Positions 17,330-26,179 of a stretch of DNA of 64,000 bases are shown here, in pieces. Source of the DNA: Alkalihalobacillus alcalophilus ATCC 27647 = CGMCC 1.3604 (GTDB lineage Bacteria; Bacillota; Bacilli; Bacillales; Bacillaceae_D); contig NZ_ALPT02000014.1 of NCBI RefSeq assembly GCF_000292245.2, positions 3,215 to 67,214 on the forward strand. The letters run 5' to 3'. The translations under genes and the position numbers were made by a program. Each line of letters opens with the position of its first letter. Positions within the stretch are counted from its first letter, which is position 1. A model generated the notes under the pieces. That model had not been told where the DNA came from. It made no database searches and worked only from the letters and a program-made list of their open reading frames with translations.

Positions 17330-17998
17330 TTAACGCTTATCTACTGATTTTGCGATAAAATCACCAAAATATTGAATAGCTTGAACCAAAACAATTAAAA
17401 TAATAACAGTCGCAAACATGATGGTATCTTCATAACGGAAATAGCCATATCGAATCGCAAAGTCACCAATTCCCCCGCCACCAACCGTTCCAGCCATCGC
17501 TGAGTAACCAATTAAGCTAATCGCTGTAATCGTCAATCCACTAATTAAACCTGGTTTCGCTTCTGGCAAAATAATTTCTTTAATAATCAGCCACGGTGAA
17601 GCACCCACTGCAACAGCTGCTTCAATGACTCCTTTATCAATCTCACGTACAGACGCTTCCACAATCCGAGCGTAAAAAGGAATCGCGGCAACAGATAAGG
17701 CAACAGATGCAGCAAGTGGTCCAATCGTCGTTCCAACAATCATTCCAGTCACAGGCATTAAGAATACGATTAAAATTAAAAACGGCACCGATCGAACGAG
17801 GTTAATGATAATTCCCGAAGCCACCTTCACAAAGCGATTTTCTAAAAAGAGGCCTTTATCAGTTACATATAACAAAATTCCGAATGGCAATCCAACAATT
17901 AAACCAACTGAAAGTGAAATGCCGACCATAATCATCGTTTCAAGAAAGGCTTGATTAATCTCTGGCAATAATTCAATGATTCGATTAATGTCTAGCAT
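17330..17998 (-). CDS. metI: Methionine ABC transporter permease
   Basis: 222 residues, five membrane segments, with the binding-protein-dependent transport EAA loop (EAAVAVGASPWLIIKEIILPEAKPG within about 126-153). Inner-membrane channel of the MetNIQ importer. Its start overlaps the end of metN by 14 nt, showing co-translation. Confidence 0.95.
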   Translation of the reverse strand: MLDINRIIELLPEINQAFLETMIMVGISLSVGLIVGLPFGILLYVTDKGLFLENRFVKVASGIIINLVRSVPFLILIVFLMPVTGMIVGTTIGPLAASVALSVAAIPFYARIVEASVREIDKGVIEAAVAVGASPWLIIKEIILPEAKPGLISGLTITAISLIGYSAMAGTVGGGGIGDFAIRYGYFRYEDTIMFATVIILIVLVQAIQYFGDFIAKSVDKR

Positions 17999-19001
17999 CT
18001 TGAATCACCTCCACAAAAACACGCTCTTCTAAGTAAGCAATCGCTTTGTTTACTTCCTCTTCTTCCCCAACCAGTTCGAAAATAAAAATCCCTAGTGGTG
18101 CATCGCCAATGTATTCAACTTTTCCATGCAAAATATTCCCGCGAACAGAGAAAGCCTGGAGCATGTCCGAGACAACAGCGTCACTCGCAATCCCTCCACG
18201 GAACTGCAAGCGTAAAATCACACCTTCACATTCGGAAAGAAGCTTTTGTGGCAATTCAAAATCAAGGACCGTTTGGATAAATTTTTTCGTTAATTCATTT
18301 TCAGGTTCAGCAAACATGTCATATGTTTGTCCTTCTTCCACAATTTCTCCGTCCTGCATGACCGCGCAGCGATGGCAAATCTCTTTAACGACTTCCATCT
18401 CATGTGTAATTAAAACGATAGTAATGCCAAACTCACGGTTAATTCGTTTTAATAAAGCTAAAATCGACTTTGTTGTTGTCGGGTCAAGGGCAGATGTTGC
18501 TTCATCACATAATAAGACTTTTGGATTGTTGGCTAGTGCCCGAGCAATACTGACACGTTGACGTTGCCCACCACTTAACTGAGCCGGATATTCATTCGCT
18601 TTATCAGCTAATCCAACAAGGTCTAATAGTTCTGTGACACGTTCCTTCCTTTTATGCACACTTTTCACTCCAGCAGCCTTTAAAGCAAAAGCGACATTGT
18701 CAAAAACGGTCTTAGAAGCCACAAGATAAAACCCTTGAAAGATCATCCCAATTGATTGCCTCGCTTCTCTTAATTCCTTGCTTGAGAGGCTTAACAAATC
18801 CACATCATCAATATAGATGTGTCCAGATGTGGGACGTTCTAATATGTTTAAGCACCGAATCAATGTACTTTTCCCTGCACCACTATATCCAACAATTCCA
18901 AAAATTTCTCCTTTTTTTATATCAAGCGAAACTTCCTTCAGTCCGATAACTTCTTTTGTTTTTGTTTTAAAAACTTTATTTAAATTCTCAACTTTAATCA
19001 T
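17985..19001 (-). CDS. metN: Methionine ABC transporter ATP-binding protein
   Basis: 338 residues from the ATG at 19001 (GGGAGAGG 6 nt before); a TTG two codons upstream is less likely. Walker A GYSGAGKST (about 38-46), signature LSGGQRQR, Walker B VLLCDEATSALD, H-loop ITHEME. The C-terminal NIL domain (about 260-335) is the methionine-sensing domain found in MetN. First gene of metNIQ behind a SAM-I riboswitch. Confidence 0.96.
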   Translation of the reverse strand: MIKVENLNKVFKTKTKEVIGLKEVSLDIKKGEIFGIVGYSGAGKSTLIRCLNILERPTSGHIYIDDVDLLSLSSKELREARQSIGMIFQGFYLVASKTVFDNVAFALKAAGVKSVHKRKERVTELLDLVGLADKANEYPAQLSGGQRQRVSIARALANNPKVLLCDEATSALDPTTTKSILALLKRINREFGITIVLITHEMEVVKEICHRCAVMQDGEIVEEGQTYDMFAEPENELTKKFIQTVLDFELPQKLLSECEGVILRLQFRGGIASDAVVSDMLQAFSVRGNILHGKVEYIGDAPLGIFIFELVGEEEEVNKAIAYLEERVFVEVIQDARH

Positions 19002-19041
19002 CTTCAACCTCTCCCATATGTAACAAAAACCTTATCAATAC

Positions 19042-19190
19042 AAAAAACCACTTCCATTCAGAAAGAGGCTGATTTAACACTAAATCTTTATCTTCCAGAA
19101 TGCACCCATTCTGCAGGAGGTAGCACCACTCCACTTGGAAGGTTGCTGTGACTTCACTAGGCCTGTTCCTTCAGTCACTCTTGATAAAAA
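19042..19190 (-). ncRNA. SAM-I (S-box) riboswitch
   Basis: On the minus strand the leader has the S-box core: TTTATCAAGAG at the 5' side of P1, GGCCTAGTGAA and CAGCAACC in the core, GGTGCTA, and GAAGATAAAG closing P1 (about 19084-19190). A hairpin with CTTTC/GGAAG stem and six T (19042-19068) forms the terminator. With S-adenosylmethionine bound, metNIQ transcription would stop. This fits the operon function exactly. Confidence 0.92.
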
Positions 19191-19208
19191 CTATTCAATT
19201 TAAATAAT

Positions 19209-19237
19209 AGAATAATCCGAATAAAATCATTTGTCAA
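19209..19237 (-). promoter_or_regulatory. Promoter of metNIQ
   Basis: On the minus strand TTGACA (19237-19232), 17 bp, TATTCT (19214-19209), about 20 bp upstream of the riboswitch start. Confidence 0.65.
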
Positions 19238-19311
19238 TCAAATTTTATTATTTCGGTAAAGCGTTAATGAGTGAAGCGATAAACTCTTATAAAAAGAAGC
19301 TAATTTGAAAA

Positions 19312-19340
19312 TTGACGATTCCACAAATTGATGTCATAAT
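19312..19340 (+). promoter_or_regulatory. Promoter of the iron-ADH family gene
   Basis: TTGACG (19312-19317), 17 bp, CATAAT (19335-19340), about 50 bp before the ATG at 19391. Confidence 0.55.
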
Positions 19341-19390
19341 TATCCGAATATAAATTTCAGCTGTTCATTTATAGCAAAAAGGAGTTCGAA

Positions 19391-20484
19391 ATGGAGACAA
19401 TCCAAGTACAAGGTGCCCCTAATTTTTATCAATGTCATCAAGGTGTATTACAAAGTTTACCAGAGAAAATAAAAAACATGGTACAACAAAAGCCCTTATC
19501 TTGCATGGGGAACAATCATGGAACGCCGCTAAATCCTTTCTTCCTTTGTGGCCGATTCCTGTTACTCACCTTTCCCATCATAAAAAATGTACACACGAGG
19601 AAACAAAACGAATCTCTGAAGTGATCTTTGAAGAAAATATCAATTTGATCATTGCTGTCGGTGGGGGGACTTGTTGTGACTTAGCCAAAGCAGCAGGATA
19701 TACCACTAATACAGACGTCATTTTAATCCCAACACTTGCATCCAACTGTGCCGCTTGGACACCCTTAAGTGTATTTTATGACCAAGCTGGAAATTTTGTT
19801 GAATATAAAGTTTTTCCAAAATCAACCTATATGGTTTTAGTTGAACCGACCATCATTTTGAATTCCCCAAAGGACTATTTAAGAGCCGGTATTGGCGATA
19901 CACTAGCCAAATGGTATGAGGCAGATGTATTAATCCGACCTCTTCCTGAAAAATCAATTCCCATTCAAATCGCTCATTATGCCGCAAAACTTTGTAAAGA
20001 TCAACTCATAACGGACGGTGCAGCCGCTCTTTTGGCACTAGAAAACAACCAGTTAACAGATGCTTTTGTTCGTGTCGTTGAGACGATTATTTTAGCAGGA
20101 GGAATGGTGGGGAGCTATGGCGATCAGTACGGTCGTATTGCTGCCGCTCATTCGATTCATAATGGCTTAACCAAAGTAACAGAAACCGCATCAACCCTGC
20201 ATGGTGATAAAGTAGCCTATGGCATTCTCGTACAACTTGTATTAGAAAAACGATTCGATGAAATCACTAAATTATTGCCTTTTTATAAAAGTTTATCCCT
20301 GCCCATCTCTTTAGATGAACTAAACATCCAAAAAGAGCGACTTGAAGAAGCGACTCAAATCACTGCAACAGCTTCCACTCAAGCTGGTGAATCGATTCAT
20401 TTAATCGGTGAAATCCATTCAAGTGACGTGGTTGAAGCGATGATAGAACTTGATCAATTTGTCACTCAATATTCCACCATTTAG
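19391..20484 (+). CDS. Iron-containing alcohol dehydrogenase (YbdH/HcxA-like), interrupted by a -1 frameshift
   Basis: The only start with a ribosome binding site (AAAAAGGAGTTCGAA, ATG 19391) is in a frame that fits the family N terminus for about 29 codons (APNFYQCHQGVLQSLPEKIKN). The remaining protein (from HGTTKALILHGEQSW to 20484) lies in the -1 frame. The change falls on A AAA AAC at 19471-19477, which reads as a canonical -1 slippery heptamer in the entry frame. Joined, the product is about 365 residues, the family's normal length. It has AVGGGTCCDLAKA for the cofactor and TLASNCAAWTPLSVF and GIGDTLAKWYEA as in E. coli YbdH (hydroxycarboxylate dehydrogenase). Either a lost A in the six-A run, or programmed frameshifting. 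Confidence 0.8.
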
Positions 20485-20502
20485 TCAAAATAAATAACGA
20501 AC

Positions 20503-20540
20503 AAAAAAAGCCTTGAACTTTAACATTCAAAGGCTCTTTT
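20503..20540. terminator. Bidirectional terminator
   Basis: AGCCTTGAA (20509-20517) pairs with TTCAAAGGCT (20526-20535) with one bulge. It has A7 on the left and T4 on the right, so it serves the converging genes on both sides; the right arm overlaps the last codons of eutH. Confidence 0.7.
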
Positions 20541-21609
20541 CTGATTTGGTAAAAAGGAGAGAAACGACTATCGCACTCATCCCTGCGGTTAACTTTCCGA
20601 TAATCATCGCAGAAACCATTTCTTGATTCATACCGGCCACAAATCCTAAATGTCCACCAAAAACAAAAGCACCACTTACAGCAAAGGTTATATTGACCAC
20701 TTTTCCACGCTCATTCATATCTTTAAGCAGAGCTAACATTGGAATAATGTGGGCAAGAGAAGCAATCAGACCAGCTGTCGACTGTTCGTTTAATTTCACG
20801 AGCGAACCGGCTTTGTTTAACGGCCTGGATAAAACCTTTGTCATGACCGCAACAAAAGGAAAGGCTCCCGCTAAAACGATGGCGATTAACCCCACTGTTT
20901 GAACACCTTCAGCTAATGGGGCTAGCCCTGGGATCACAATGAATCCGGTTAATGTTTCAATCGCAATCGCAACAAGACCAAATATGGCAACACATGTGAT
21001 GACCGTCCCAAATATTTGAAACAGCTTAATCATTTGTTTCATAAAAAAGACGAGCCCACTCATAATGATGACAGAAAACAAAATAGGAATAATTAAATTT
21101 CGTAAAATCAGTTCCATGTCAAAACCCGCCACAAGTCCACCGACCAAACAGCCGATTGGAATCGTACAAAGGCCAATTAAAATCCCTTTTGCAAAATAAG
21201 GGTGGTCGTTTTTCTCAATCAAACCTAAAGCAACTGGAATCGTAAAAGCAACCGTTGGACCAAACATCGTACCGAGCATCACCCAAGCAAACAGTGCGGC
21301 CTCTTCTGATTGAGCCATTTCTTCTGCTAACGCATAGCCCCCCATATCGAGAGCCAAAATCGTATTCGCAAAAGTGGCTGGATCGGCTCCAACTATTAAA
21401 TAGAGCGGGCTTATGATCGGAATCAAAATGCTAGCTATAACAGGAGCTAATGAAACGATCCCTACGATAACGAGGGCAAGTGGCCCCATCGCCACAAAAC
21501 CTTCCTTAAATTTCTCACCTAGGCCAAACCGATTGCCAATACAATAATCGATCGCTCCTAAAACAAGAAAAATAGCTAAAATACTAATAATGAGTTCATT
21601 AATGCTCAT
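20527..21609 (-). CDS. eutH: EutH-family ethanolamine permease
   Basis: 360 residues with about 10-11 membrane segments. Conserved EutH stretches are visible: FVAMGPLALVIVGIVSLAP, LALDMGGYALAEEMA, GPTVAFTIPVALGLIE, IPIGCLVGGL, SGAFVFGGHLGFVAG. It takes up ethanolamine. No ethanolamine ammonia-lyase or microcompartment gene is nearby, so it is an orphan permease and the substrate is inferred from the family only. AGAGAGGAAACATACA precedes the ATG. Confidence 0.9.
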   Translation of the reverse strand: MSINELIISILAIFLVLGAIDYCIGNRFGLGEKFKEGFVAMGPLALVIVGIVSLAPVIASILIPIISPLYLIVGADPATFANTILALDMGGYALAEEMAQSEEAALFAWVMLGTMFGPTVAFTIPVALGLIEKNDHPYFAKGILIGLCTIPIGCLVGGLVAGFDMELILRNLIIPILFSVIIMSGLVFFMKQMIKLFQIFGTVITCVAIFGLVAIAIETLTGFIVIPGLAPLAEGVQTVGLIAIVLAGAFPFVAVMTKVLSRPLNKAGSLVKLNEQSTAGLIASLAHIIPMLALLKDMNERGKVVNITFAVSGAFVFGGHLGFVAGMNQEMVSAMIIGKLTAGMSAIVVSLLFTKSEKSL

Positions 21610-21647
21610 TGTATGTTTCCTCTCTCGTTCCTACTATGTATAAATGA

Positions 21648-21669
21648 AAAAGGCTACGCATCGTTAGCC
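21648..21669 (-). terminator. Terminator of the molybdate-type regulator
   Basis: GGCTA (21652-21656) and TAGCC (21665-21669) form a short stem just after the stop codon, with five T on the minus strand. Confidence 0.6.
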
Positions 21670-21670
21670 C

Positions 21671-22612
21671 TCAATCATTTGTTTCATATAAAATCATTCC
21701 AGTCTTTGCGGTATCATAATTTCCTAATGATGTAATTTCATCTTTAAAGCTTTGTTTCTTCATGATCGATTTTACATGACTAATAAGTTCTTTATTTTCA
21801 GGTGTTTTTAATAAAACTAAATCATATCTCTCTGTAATAAGGGGAATAAAGTCTAAGTCGACCATTTTCGCGACTTTTTCGATCCCTACTCCAACGTCTG
21901 CCCTTCCAGCTGCAATCGCTGAAGCCACTCCTAAATGACTCGATTCGACTTGTTGATAACCATTCACTAGGCTTTGCGAGATATCATTTAATCTTAGTTG
22001 TTCTTCTAATAAAATTCTTGCACCTGAACCAATTTCACGGTTGATAAAACGTAACTTCTCATTTTTTAAATCAAGCCAATTTTTGACGGAGAAAGGGTTG
22101 CCCTTCTGCACCATTAACCCAGCTTTTCGCGATAAAAGATTCAAAATGATATACGAATGACCGATTAAAACTCTGCGCACGTATGGAAGGTTATACTCGC
22201 CGCTATCCCCATCAAACATATGGAGACTGACGATGTCACAATCCTTTTTATACATATTCATTAACCCATTTAAACTACCTTCATTTGAACGTAGGGCCGT
22301 GTAATCCCCGTTCCCCTCCAACTGCTTACCAAGTATATCCAATACAACATCTTGACCACTAATTAAAATCTTCCTCTTAGCCGATTTCCCTTGATGGGTA
22401 TACTCTTGCGTAGTTGTAGGCATACTGTCGATGTTTTTTGGTGCTTTCTTTCCATTTATAAAAAGTTGCAAATCCTTTGATTGAATTCGCATTTGTCTAC
22501 CAACTTTAAAAGAGGATATTTTGCCTTTTTTTATTAAATCATAAACCGTTAGCTTCGAAACTTTTAATAAACCGGCCACTTCCTCAACTGTATATGAGAT
22601 TTCTTGCTCCAT
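21671..22612 (-). CDS. Excisionase-type HTH regulator with a substrate-binding domain (YvgK-like)
   Basis: 313 residues. N-terminal MerR/excisionase-like winged helix (about 5-55, YTVEEVAGLLKVSKLTVYDL) and a C-terminal periplasmic-binding-like domain (about 85-310) as in B. subtilis YvgK, which also lies next to modA/modB homologues (yvgL, yvgM). It is divergent from modA, and the gap holds repeated TAACT/AGTTA half-sites. It probably senses molybdate or a molybdenum cofactor-related ligand and controls the uptake genes. Confidence 0.85.
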   Translation of the reverse strand: MEQEISYTVEEVAGLLKVSKLTVYDLIKKGKISSFKVGRQMRIQSKDLQLFINGKKAPKNIDSMPTTTQEYTHQGKSAKRKILISGQDVVLDILGKQLEGNGDYTALRSNEGSLNGLMNMYKKDCDIVSLHMFDGDSGEYNLPYVRRVLIGHSYIILNLLSRKAGLMVQKGNPFSVKNWLDLKNEKLRFINREIGSGARILLEEQLRLNDISQSLVNGYQQVESSHLGVASAIAAGRADVGVGIEKVAKMVDLDFIPLITERYDLVLLKTPENKELISHVKSIMKKQSFKDEITSLGNYDTAKTGMILYETND

Positions 22613-22697
22613 CGTTATCCCTCCTAAATTCTATTGTAATCATAAATAGGTATGGAGAAAACATTTATTAAAATAAATCTAGCTTTTTATAAATATA

Positions 22698-22748
22698 TCT
22701 AACTATAATAAGTTATAAATAAATATAATTAGTTATAAATTTAGTTAG
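22698..22748. promoter_or_regulatory. Candidate operator between the YvgK-like gene and modA
   Basis: TAACTATAATAAGTTA (22700-22715) is an inverted repeat of TAACT/AGTTA, and further AGTTA copies follow at 22731 and 22743-22748, immediately before the modA ribosome binding site. A repeated half-site in a divergent regulator/target gap is a likely binding site for the regulator. Confidence 0.45.
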
Positions 22749-22763
22749 TTTTAGGAGGACATT

Positions 22764-23546
22764 ATGAAAAAGTTTTTATCTATTCCTTTGTTTTTATTAT
22801 TTTCTTTCGTTTTATTTGCATGCTCAAATTCAACTAAAGATGTAGAAAAACCGACTGTCGAGCTAACTGTATCAGCTGCGGCAAGCTTAAATGAGGCTTT
22901 AAATGAGATTCAAGAAACCTTTGAAGAAGAGTATACCCACATCGATCTATTATTTAACTTCGGAAGCTCTGGTACGTTACAACAACAAATTCATCAAGGG
23001 GCACCTGCCGACCTTTTCTTCTCAGCAGCAGAAGATAAATTCGATGAATTAGTTGATGAAGGTTTAATTGATGAAGAAAACGGAATTGACTTAGTCGGAA
23101 ATGAGATTGTTCTGGTCACTCCAAGTGAATTCCCTAATGACATTCAGACTTTTACCGACTTAGAAACGGCCGATACGATTTCAATTGGAACACCAGAATC
23201 GGTTCCAGCTGGTCAATATGCTAAAGAAATGCTTGAAAATCTCGGCGTTTGGAATAGTATAGAAGAAAAGATTATTCCCGCAAAGGACGTGAGACAAGTG
23301 TTAACATATGTGGAAACAGGCAATGTCGAAGCAGGAATTGTCTATCATACAGATGCTCTTATTTCAGATAAAGTTAATATCTTGGAAAAAGCAGAGAAAG
23401 GCACACACGAACCAATTATTTATCCTGTAGGTGTATTGAATAACAGTGCAAACCTAGAAGAAGCGTTGATTTTTTATGAATATTTACAATCAGAGAAAGC
23501 ACTCGAAATCCTCGAAAGCTATGGATTTTCAAACTTAGTCCAATAA
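22764..23546 (+). CDS. modA: Molybdate ABC transporter substrate-binding lipoprotein
   Basis: 260 residues. Lipoprotein signal with lipobox LFAC (about 17-20). ModA body: LTVSAAASLNEALNEI, FNFGSSGTLQQQIHQGAPAD and ETGNVEAGIVYHTDA are the typical ligand loops. It captures molybdate (or tungstate) for the permease encoded next. TTAGGAGGACATT precedes the ATG. Confidence 0.95.
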   Translation: MKKFLSIPLFLLFSFVLFACSNSTKDVEKPTVELTVSAAASLNEALNEIQETFEEEYTHIDLLFNFGSSGTLQQQIHQGAPADLFFSAAEDKFDELVDEGLIDEENGIDLVGNEIVLVTPSEFPNDIQTFTDLETADTISIGTPESVPAGQYAKEMLENLGVWNSIEEKIIPAKDVRQVLTYVETGNVEAGIVYHTDALISDKVNILEKAEKGTHEPIIYPVGVLNNSANLEEALIFYEYLQSEKALEILESYGFSNLVQ

Positions 23547-23547
23547 A

Positions 23548-24207
23548 ATGACTGATTTTTGGACTCCTGTCAAGCTTTCACTAGGGGTGGCTTCCTTTTC
23601 ATTACTCATTGTTTTCATTTTAGGGATTGCAGCGGCTAAATTTATGGCTAATCGCACCTTTAAAGGAAGATCAGTCATTGATACCGTCCTCTTATTGCCA
23701 CTCGTATTACCTCCATCAGTCGTCGGATTTTTACTAATTGTCATCTTTGGTCGACATTCCTTTATCGGACAGATGGTTCAATTTATTACGGGACAACCGA
23801 TCATTTTTACCGTGACAGCCGCTGTTATAGCAGCTACGGTTGTGGCTTTTCCACTTATGTACCAAGCCACACTCGCTGGCTTCGAAACGATTAATAAAGA
23901 TATTGAAAATGCCGCCCGGGTTGATGGAGCTGGTGAACTAAAAGTCTTTGGTCTTATCACGATGCCTCTCGCTTCTAAAGCAATTATTTCTGGGGGCATT
24001 TTAAGCTTTGCGAGAGCTCTCGGGGAATTTGGGGCAACACTTATGTTTGCTGGAAACCTTCCTGGACGGACACAAACGATTCCAACGGCCATTTATATGG
24101 CGATGGACAGTGGGAACATGACCTTAGCGTGGCAGTGGGTCATCGTCATTCTCTTTATTTCGTTTGGAATGTTAATGATGGTTAACTTTTTGAAGAGTAA
24201 ATATTAA
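23548..24207 (+). CDS. modB: Molybdate ABC transporter permease
   Basis: 219 residues with five membrane segments and the EAA loop (ENAARVDGAGELKVFGLITMP, about 130-150). It starts one base after the modA stop, so both are co-translated. No modC ATPase follows; the ATPase must come from elsewhere, as in B. subtilis yvgLM. Confidence 0.94.
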   Translation: MTDFWTPVKLSLGVASFSLLIVFILGIAAAKFMANRTFKGRSVIDTVLLLPLVLPPSVVGFLLIVIFGRHSFIGQMVQFITGQPIIFTVTAAVIAATVVAFPLMYQATLAGFETINKDIENAARVDGAGELKVFGLITMPLASKAIISGGILSFARALGEFGATLMFAGNLPGRTQTIPTAIYMAMDSGNMTLAWQWVIVILFISFGMLMMVNFLKSKY

Positions 24208-24349
24208 ATAATAGAAATGCGTCGTTTAGGATATAAGAGACTAGATGGCGTTTTTTTATTGTTTCTAAACGGCACTGCGGGCGAATAAGAAGGTCCTTCT
24301 GCGTTAGAAATAGCTGATTGAGAATGGCCATATCATCAAGCCTCTCCAC

Positions 24350-24495
24350 GACACTTAGCGGACAAAACCATACGGAGACTCCCTCAGGAATAAACCGTGG
24401 AGCGAGACCCCGCAGGTGTACCGAGGAGGCTCGCCAGGTTCCTGTAGGACGCGGAGTATGGTTTTGGGAGCGACAGCCGAAGTGCTTCATTTTAG
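24350..24495. repeat. Dispersed repeat with inverted ends
   Basis: CAAAACCATAC (24363-24373) and GTATGGTTTTG (24466-24476) are perfect inverted copies around a G+C-rich core (GGAGACTCC, GGACGCGGAGTATGG). The sequence is a relative of the core of the element at 11770-12061 (both have CTTAG-GGAC-AAAAC, CGGAGACTCC and AGGACGCGGAG). It is non-coding; the open frames across it are by-products of base composition. Confidence 0.6.
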
Positions 24496-24715
24496 TGAAC
24501 AATTTCCTTCAACAGTCTACTAAGAGATGTGTTCAGACTGTCAACGATTGAACCGTTCATGTAAAGTCAATTTAAGTATTGTATCGCCCTAAAATCAATC
24601 CCTATCAACGGTTAAGGGTCAATTATACGCTGCGAAAGTTGAGTAATTATTAATTGAAAAATTAGTAAATAATGATATGATTTAACTATCATACATAGAA
24701 AGTGAGTGGTTATAT

Positions 24716-24775
24716 ATGACAGTCTGCTCTTGTTATCACACGAATGAATTTATTAAAGGGGAGAATTCAAAATAA
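24716..24775 (+). CDS. Possible 19-residue leader ORF
   Basis: ATG at 24716, TAA at 24773-24775, with a weak AAAGTGAGTGG upstream. The peptide starts MTVCSCYH. It lies 36 bp before the methyltransferase gene. It could be a leader peptide or chance. Confidence 0.2.
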   Translation: MTVCSCYHTNEFIKGENSK

Positions 24776-24811
24776 TATTGTGATTCTTCCATAATCGATT
24801 GGAGGAATAAA

Positions 24812-25567
24812 ATGTTTAGTCATTATGGTCCGCTTTGTACGGAGTTGTACAATTTAACAAAACCTGTGGGACACTCAATTTCAGGTGACATTGAATTTTA
24901 TTTTGAGAGGCTGAGTGGAACGAAAGGACGGATTCTTGAAGCTGCTGTCGGTTCTGGCCGATTTTATATCCCTATGCTTGAGCAAGGCTTTTTAATCGAG
25001 GGCATCGATAACTCTCCAGATATGCTGAGCTCCTGCCAGAAGCAGTGTGAGGAAAGAGACCTTTCCCCTACTTTATTTAAAGGTGATTTAAGTAACTTTG
25101 TTTTACCCAATAACTATGAGGTGATTGTGGTTCCCTCAGGCTCCTTTTGTCTAATTGAAGATTACCAGGCTGCTGTGAACGCTTTAACTTGTTTTTACGA
25201 CCATTTACAGCCAGACGGACGACTAATTATTGATTTGATCTTATTAGATGGTTGGAATCCTGACCAAAATGAGCTCAAAACTTTCCCTATTTCTGAGGAT
25301 GAGGGGATACTATTAGAGTCACGTGCTAAAGAGATTGATTGGGTTCATCAATACCATGTTTCATATTTAAAATATGAAAAGTGGCTCAAAGGAAAGTTAG
25401 TAGCTTCCGAATTGCAGAGATTTGCATTGAGGTGGTATGGCGTGAAGGAATTTGAATTGCTTTTAGAAAGTATAGGCTTTACGAACATTACGTACTCAGC
25501 TGATTATCATTTTAAGAAAGAACCAACTACATCAAGTTCTATCGTTACATTTGAAGCGATACGTTAA
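24812..25567 (+). CDS. Class I SAM-dependent methyltransferase
   Basis: 251 residues. Motif I ILEAAVGSGRFYIPM (about 36-50), post-I acidic residue in EGIDNSPDML, and motif II region FVLPNNYEVIVVPSG. ATTGGAGGAATAAA precedes the ATG. Single gene. The substrate is unknown. Confidence 0.85.
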   Translation: MFSHYGPLCTELYNLTKPVGHSISGDIEFYFERLSGTKGRILEAAVGSGRFYIPMLEQGFLIEGIDNSPDMLSSCQKQCEERDLSPTLFKGDLSNFVLPNNYEVIVVPSGSFCLIEDYQAAVNALTCFYDHLQPDGRLIIDLILLDGWNPDQNELKTFPISEDEGILLESRAKEIDWVHQYHVSYLKYEKWLKGKLVASELQRFALRWYGVKEFELLLESIGFTNITYSADYHFKKEPTTSSSIVTFEAIR

Positions 25568-25685
25568 TAGACTAGTTTCCATAACTAATACTGACTCAAA
25601 ATGAAAGAATGGGTATGAAACCTCAAGAGGATTTGTGACGTCTCACTTAAAGTAAAAAGCAAAACTCTTGGGGGCTAAAAATAAT

Positions 25686-26111
25686 ATGAAAAAAATGATG
25701 TTACTGGTTCTATCAATGGCCTTTATATTTGGACCTTTATTCGGTTGTCAATCAAACGAAAACAACAAATTAACCGCTAATGAAATAGTGAAAGTTAGCC
25801 TCTCTACATCAAACGGCTTCGGTCATGTCAATTCAGACTTTTTGGTTGAATTTAATGATGTTGAGACGATTGAGCTTTTCGCCAAAATCTTTTCAAATGC
25901 GGTTAAGGAGCCTGGCATCGTCAATATGTCAGAACCAGAGTTTGATGTGGAAGTCCTTTATACTAATGGGGATAAACAAGGATACCATTTATGGGTAGGA
26001 GAACCTGGACAACTCAGCTCCTTAATTAACATTACGGATACTCACACGATTTATACGATTTCAGAGGAAATGAGTCAGAAGTTAATGGAGTTCATAGAAG
26101 GATTATTTTAG
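25686..26111 (+). CDS. Lipoprotein of unknown function
   Basis: 141 residues from the ATG at 25686 (18 nt inside the longest frame, following GGGGGCTAAAAATAAT). Signal peptide with lipobox LFGC (about 18-21). The mature part is small and acidic and resembles no family I can name. A strong terminator follows. Confidence 0.75.
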   Translation: MKKMMLLVLSMAFIFGPLFGCQSNENNKLTANEIVKVSLSTSNGFGHVNSDFLVEFNDVETIELFAKIFSNAVKEPGIVNMSEPEFDVEVLYTNGDKQGYHLWVGEPGQLSSLINITDTHTIYTISEEMSQKLMEFIEGLF

Positions 26112-26121
26112 TAGGAATTTA

Positions 26122-26163
26122 ACAAACGGTCTTAACTCTTTTATTGTGAGTAAGACCGTTTGT
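26122..26163. terminator. Bidirectional terminator between the lipoprotein gene and proC
   Basis: ACAAACGGTCTTA (26122-26134) pairs perfectly with TAAGACCGTTTGT (26151-26163), a 13-bp stem between converging genes. Confidence 0.85.
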
Positions 26164-26179
26164 TATTATTTATAACCGT

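Larger units (their letters stand above)
24208..24811. other. Intergenic region with dispersed repeat and small ORF
   Basis: 604 bp after modB. It holds the dispersed repeat 24350-24495 and a 19-codon ORF (24716-24775). No remnant of a modC gene was recognised. Confidence 0.5.

Noticed and set aside
24182..24551. Open frames on both strands over the dispersed repeat
   Set aside because: G+C-rich inverted repeat keeps frames open on both strands; no ribosome binding site and no protein-like pattern.
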